From JAAURB01 sp049649525 (GTDB taxonomy: Bacteria; Cyanobacteriota; Cyanobacteriia; Cyanobacteriales; Microcoleaceae), in assembly GCA_049649525.1 (NCBI GenBank), contig JBARZE010000046.1, positions 1 through 64,000 of the forward strand: a stretch of 64,000 nt of DNA, given 5' to 3'. A program made the position numbers and the translations under genes. The notes below the pieces were generated by a model, which saw only the letters and a program-made list of their open reading frames with translations, did not search any database and was not told the DNA's origin. Shown here one piece after another: positions 61,305 to 64,000 of this stretch; position 1 is the first letter of the stretch, and each line of letters starts with the position of its first letter.

Positions 61305-62264
61305 TTACTGATATTTCGCCTGCACTTGATTAACAATCCATTGGGCTAAAATATTCACTACTAGCGTCAGGATAAATAACACCAATCCGGCATACATTAA
61401 AGCAGAAACTTGTAACCCTGATGCTTCGGCAAACTGATTTGCCATCAACGAAGCGATTGTATTAGCCGGGGCAAATAGAGAAAAATTTAACCGAGTGGAG
61501 TTGCCGATAATCATGGTCGCCGCCATGGTTTCTCCCATTGCCCGACCGAGTCCTAACATAATGCCGCCGACAATACCAGAAAATGCAGCCGGAATTAATA
61601 CCCGAAAAATGGTGACCCAACGACTCGCCCCTAAACCGAGGGAAGCTTGGCGTAATTCTGGGGGTAAACTCGATAGCGAATCTCGGGCGATCGCTGTAAT
61701 AATGGGTAGAATCATAATCGCTAAAACCACCCCAGCGGGAAACATCCCAGGTCCTGCCGGAGGTGTACCAAATAAAGGTATCCAGCCCAAGGTTTTATAA
61801 ACAAACATTTGAATGGGTCGTAGGAAAGGAATCAAGACAAAAATTCCCCACAACCCATAAACTACACTGGGAATAGCGGCTAGCAGTGACACCAGAAATG
61901 ATAAAATCGTGCTAAGAAATGGCGGTAAGAAATCTTCACTGAGGAAAATTGCGGTTCCTAAACCCAAAGGTACTGCGAATAATAACGCAATTAAGGAACT
62001 GACTAAGGTTCCATAAATCATTGGGAACGCGCCATAATTACTATTAACGGGGTCCCAGGCGCTATTAAATAAAAATCCAATGCCAAATTCTTTAAAGGCT
62101 TCAAAGGCTTGAAACGCAATGGGCAACGCCATGATAATTAAAACGGCGATAATTCCCCAGGCTAAAATTTTGGTCAGTAAAATAAAACTACTGTCAATTT
62201 TGCGCTCAGTATTAGAACGAGATTGAGGAATTCCATCGCTAAAATCTGGGGTGGGTGCAACCAT
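61305..62264 (-). CDS. pstC: Phosphate ABC transporter permease PstC
   Basis: 319 residues, six membrane spans. PstC features are YGAFPMIYGTLVSSLIALLF, the permease loop LSSLPPELRQASLGLGASRW (EAA-type) and GRAMGETMAATMIIGN. Partner of PstA. A 211-base gap separates it from pstS, room for processing or partial termination after the highly needed binding protein. Confidence 0.95.
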   Translation of the reverse strand: MVAPTPDFSDGIPQSRSNTERKIDSSFILLTKILAWGIIAVLIIMALPIAFQAFEAFKEFGIGFLFNSAWDPVNSNYGAFPMIYGTLVSSLIALLFAVPLGLGTAIFLSEDFLPPFLSTILSFLVSLLAAIPSVVYGLWGIFVLIPFLRPIQMFVYKTLGWIPLFGTPPAGPGMFPAGVVLAIMILPIITAIARDSLSSLPPELRQASLGLGASRWVTIFRVLIPAAFSGIVGGIMLGLGRAMGETMAATMIIGNSTRLNFSLFAPANTIASLMANQFAEASGLQVSALMYAGLVLFILTLVVNILAQWIVNQVQAKYQ

Positions 62265-62475
62265 ACTTATATCATTAGAGAAAATAGATTCTGTTAGATT
62301 ATGTCCGTTGAATCAACAAATATTAAAATCTTATTCCTGCGTAAAGAGGTTAAATTTGTGGAGACGTTACATGTCAATCCCTACAGAATAACGAATCATC
62401 CGGACATAATATTGTTTGTTAAAAATACAAAATTAAAAATATTCAATCCTGCATTTTTAACATTAAATTGATAGA

Positions 62476-63612
62476 CTACTGAACATTAATTTGATAATCT
62501 GGGCTAATTTTATCAGCCTGTGCAGCCACTTTTTGAACCACACTCGGAGGTAAAGGAATATAACCCAAATCTCCACTAATATTCTGACCTTCAGTTAAAG
62601 CATATTCAATGGTTGCTTCTAAAGCTTTTGCTTTTTCTGGGTCATCATAACTTTGGTATGCCAGTAACCAAGTGTACGTGACAACAGGGTAAGATTGCTC
62701 GCCTTGGGGGTCAGTAATAAATTCCCGCAGGTTTTCGGGTAAAACCACAGCATCAAGTGTGGCTGATGCCGCTTCTGCAGTCGGTGTAATAAAGTTACCA
62801 GACTGATTTTGTAAGGCTGCCATCGATAAGCCAGCGCTATTAGCAAAACCAAATTCTACATAACCAATAGCCCCAGGGGTTTGCTGAATTTGAGCCGTTA
62901 CCCCGTCATTCTTGGGCGCACCCACTCCCACCGGCCATTGTACCGTTTTTCCTTCTCCAACGCTATTATTCCACTCGTCACTAATTGCGCTTAAATGCTT
63001 AGTAAAAACTCCGGTGGTTCCGCTGCCATCTGAACGGTATACTACAGTAATGGGTAAATCGGGTAAAGCCACATCTGGGTTATCAGCCGCAATTGCTGGG
63101 TCATTCCAGTTGGCGATATTGCCCAGCAAAATATCAACATACACATCCCGAGATAACTTCAACTCAGAAGCATCCGGCACATTGTAAGCCAGGACAATAC
63201 TTCCTGCTGTCATCGGTAGCAGATAAACCCCTTTCTCAATGCCGGCAATTTCTTCGTCACTCATGGCTACATCGCTTGCGCCAAAGTCTACCAAACCTTG
63301 ACTAAATCGTTCAATACCTGCACCACTTCCCACCGACTGATAATCTACCTGTAAATTTTGAGTGCCAGTGCTAACATCTTGAAACCAGCGTTGATACAGA
63401 GGTGCCGGAAACGATGCACCAGCGCCAACGAGGTTAACTTGTTCATTTAAAACTAAATTAATTGCCGCACCGGGTGCAGTGGCATCAGTTGCTGTTGTAT
63501 CTGTTACTGTTTGTGTACCGCCACCGCAGGCCGCCAGACTTAAACCGAGTACGACAGCAGAGAATCTAGTTAATACATTAGAAGAAACCTTCAAAGGCAT
63601 AGGAAAAACCAT
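62476..63612 (-). CDS. pstS: Phosphate-binding protein PstS
   Basis: 378 residues. The N-terminus has a lipoprotein signal with lipobox LAAC followed by GGG (about residues 26-32), so it is anchored to the periplasmic face of the inner membrane. Binding-site motifs include LVGAGASFPAPLYQRWF, GSGAGIERFSQGLVDFGASD and VYRSDGSGTTGVFTKHL. Met1 (63612) or Met5 (63600) could be the start. First gene of pstSCAB, preceded by Pho-box-like repeats. Confidence 0.96.
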   Translation of the reverse strand: MVFPMPLKVSSNVLTRFSAVVLGLSLAACGGGTQTVTDTTATDATAPGAAINLVLNEQVNLVGAGASFPAPLYQRWFQDVSTGTQNLQVDYQSVGSGAGIERFSQGLVDFGASDVAMSDEEIAGIEKGVYLLPMTAGSIVLAYNVPDASELKLSRDVYVDILLGNIANWNDPAIAADNPDVALPDLPITVVYRSDGSGTTGVFTKHLSAISDEWNNSVGEGKTVQWPVGVGAPKNDGVTAQIQQTPGAIGYVEFGFANSAGLSMAALQNQSGNFITPTAEAASATLDAVVLPENLREFITDPQGEQSYPVVTYTWLLAYQSYDDPEKAKALEATIEYALTEGQNISGDLGYIPLPPSVVQKVAAQADKISPDYQINVQ

Positions 63613-64000
63613 ATTTCTGTAATTTTTGTTATCGATTCATATCAATACTATTGAGGATAACGCTTCTGTAACAAATCAAGGTAAAGGGAAGGTTAAGGAT
63701 TTTTCTTTGATCTTAATTTTTAGGCCAGTTACCGCTATAGTCGTTAGTTTCTTTGGGATGACAGCGATGAATAGAACTTTGACTCATCCTTGTTTTCCGG
63801 CAGATTTGCGGTATCAATGCTGTCTGCAAGCTTTACAATATTCTTACAATCCGATCGTATTTATATCAATAAAATTACTAAAAGTTTAACAATTAATAAT
63901 ATCATTTTAGCTTTTATAATAATATTATTAGTATTTATAAATCATCTCATTTTAAAGTTAAACAAATATATTATATAGCTAGATTATTATCTTATTTAAT
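63613..64000. promoter_or_regulatory. pstS promoter region and window end
   Basis: 388 bases, very AT-rich toward the right edge. It contains the Pho-box-like repeats at 63668-63697 and no supportable gene; an open frame at 63626-63889 overlaps the promoter and has no family features. Confidence 0.5.
63668..63697 (-). promoter_or_regulatory. Pho-box-like direct repeats upstream of pstS
   Basis: On the minus strand CTTAACCT (63690-63697) and CTTTACCT (63679-63686) are spaced 11 bases apart with a weaker third unit, TTTGTTAC (63668-63675), at the same spacing. This matches the SphR/PhoB-type box of cyanobacteria (PyTTAAPyPyT-like octamers at 11-base intervals). It lies about 70-85 bases before the pstS start. 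Confidence 0.65.

Noticed and set aside
63626..63889. Open frame of 87 codons reading rightward at the pstS promoter
   Set aside because: It overlaps the Pho-box-like repeats and pstS promoter, has no family features and no good ribosome-binding site.
1..64000. tRNA or rRNA genes
   Set aside because: I found no cloverleaf with a GGTTCRA T-loop or any rRNA-like stretch on either strand while reading; an automated scan would be the decisive check.

Overview
The window is chromosomal DNA from a cyanobacterium. It carries cyanobacterial photosynthesis and acclimation genes: psaX, the OCP/FRP pair and nblA. It has AT-rich spacers, many GCGATCGC (HIP1) palindromes and heptanucleotide tandem repeats. 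A filamentous Oscillatoriales member (Planktothrix, Oscillatoria or Lyngbya type) fits best, but this is inferred from gene content, not from a marker gene.

Layout. 0-7 kb is mostly housekeeping: the start of a large protein kinase leaving the window, gatA, a small XRE regulator, a 35-residue membrane peptide gene, an Omp85/BamA outer-membrane assembly protein and purC. 7.8-14.9 kb holds a GT2 glycosyltransferase, a polysaccharide flippase, a GH116 glucosidase, an RTX protein with a decayed internal duplication and an HD phosphohydrolase. 15-20.7 kb is a signalling pair, HTH-TIR-AAA followed by AAA plus four GAF domains, preceded by a perfect CRP-type palindrome. 21-25.8 kb has a membrane-anchored GUN4 protein, psaX, frp, ocp, a DJ-1/PfpI protein and a frameshifted SET-domain gene. 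dnaX and a conserved hypothetical follow.

29.9-33.9 kb is a tight five-gene operon (GT2, cyclase, CMP-sugar-type cytidylyltransferase, 2-hydroxyacid dehydrogenase, SDR) that looks like the synthesis and use of a CMP-activated acidic building block. 33.9-40.1 kb is a patchwork of toxin-antitoxin modules (UPF0175/DUF3368, Phd with a broken VapC, MntA/HepT), gene fragments and a dispersed repeat. Within it, an intact DUF115 (MptE/Maf-like) gene and a truncated paralogue form direct repeats. 40.5-56.3 kb, all on the minus strand, is a surface-glycan cluster: four sulfotransferases (a fifth lies at 34.7 kb), two clear methyltransferases plus one methyltransferase-like protein, two DUF115-containing multidomain proteins and a 1433-residue TPR-GT2-GT4 protein. 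57-64 kb is nadE, nblA and the pstSCAB phosphate transporter with a Pho-box-like promoter.

How it fits together. DUF115 (Maf-like) proteins elsewhere transfer CMP-nonulosonic acids. This window has DUF115 genes, a cytidylyltransferase operon, TPR-glycosyltransferases, sulfotransferases and a flippase within 50 kb. My main hypothesis is an undescribed pathway for a sulfated, acidic-sugar-decorated cell-surface glycan or glycoprotein. The second system worth attention is the CRP-site/TIR-AAA/AAA-GAF pair, which lacks a recognisable output domain. I saw no tRNA, rRNA, CRISPR array or intact insertion sequence.
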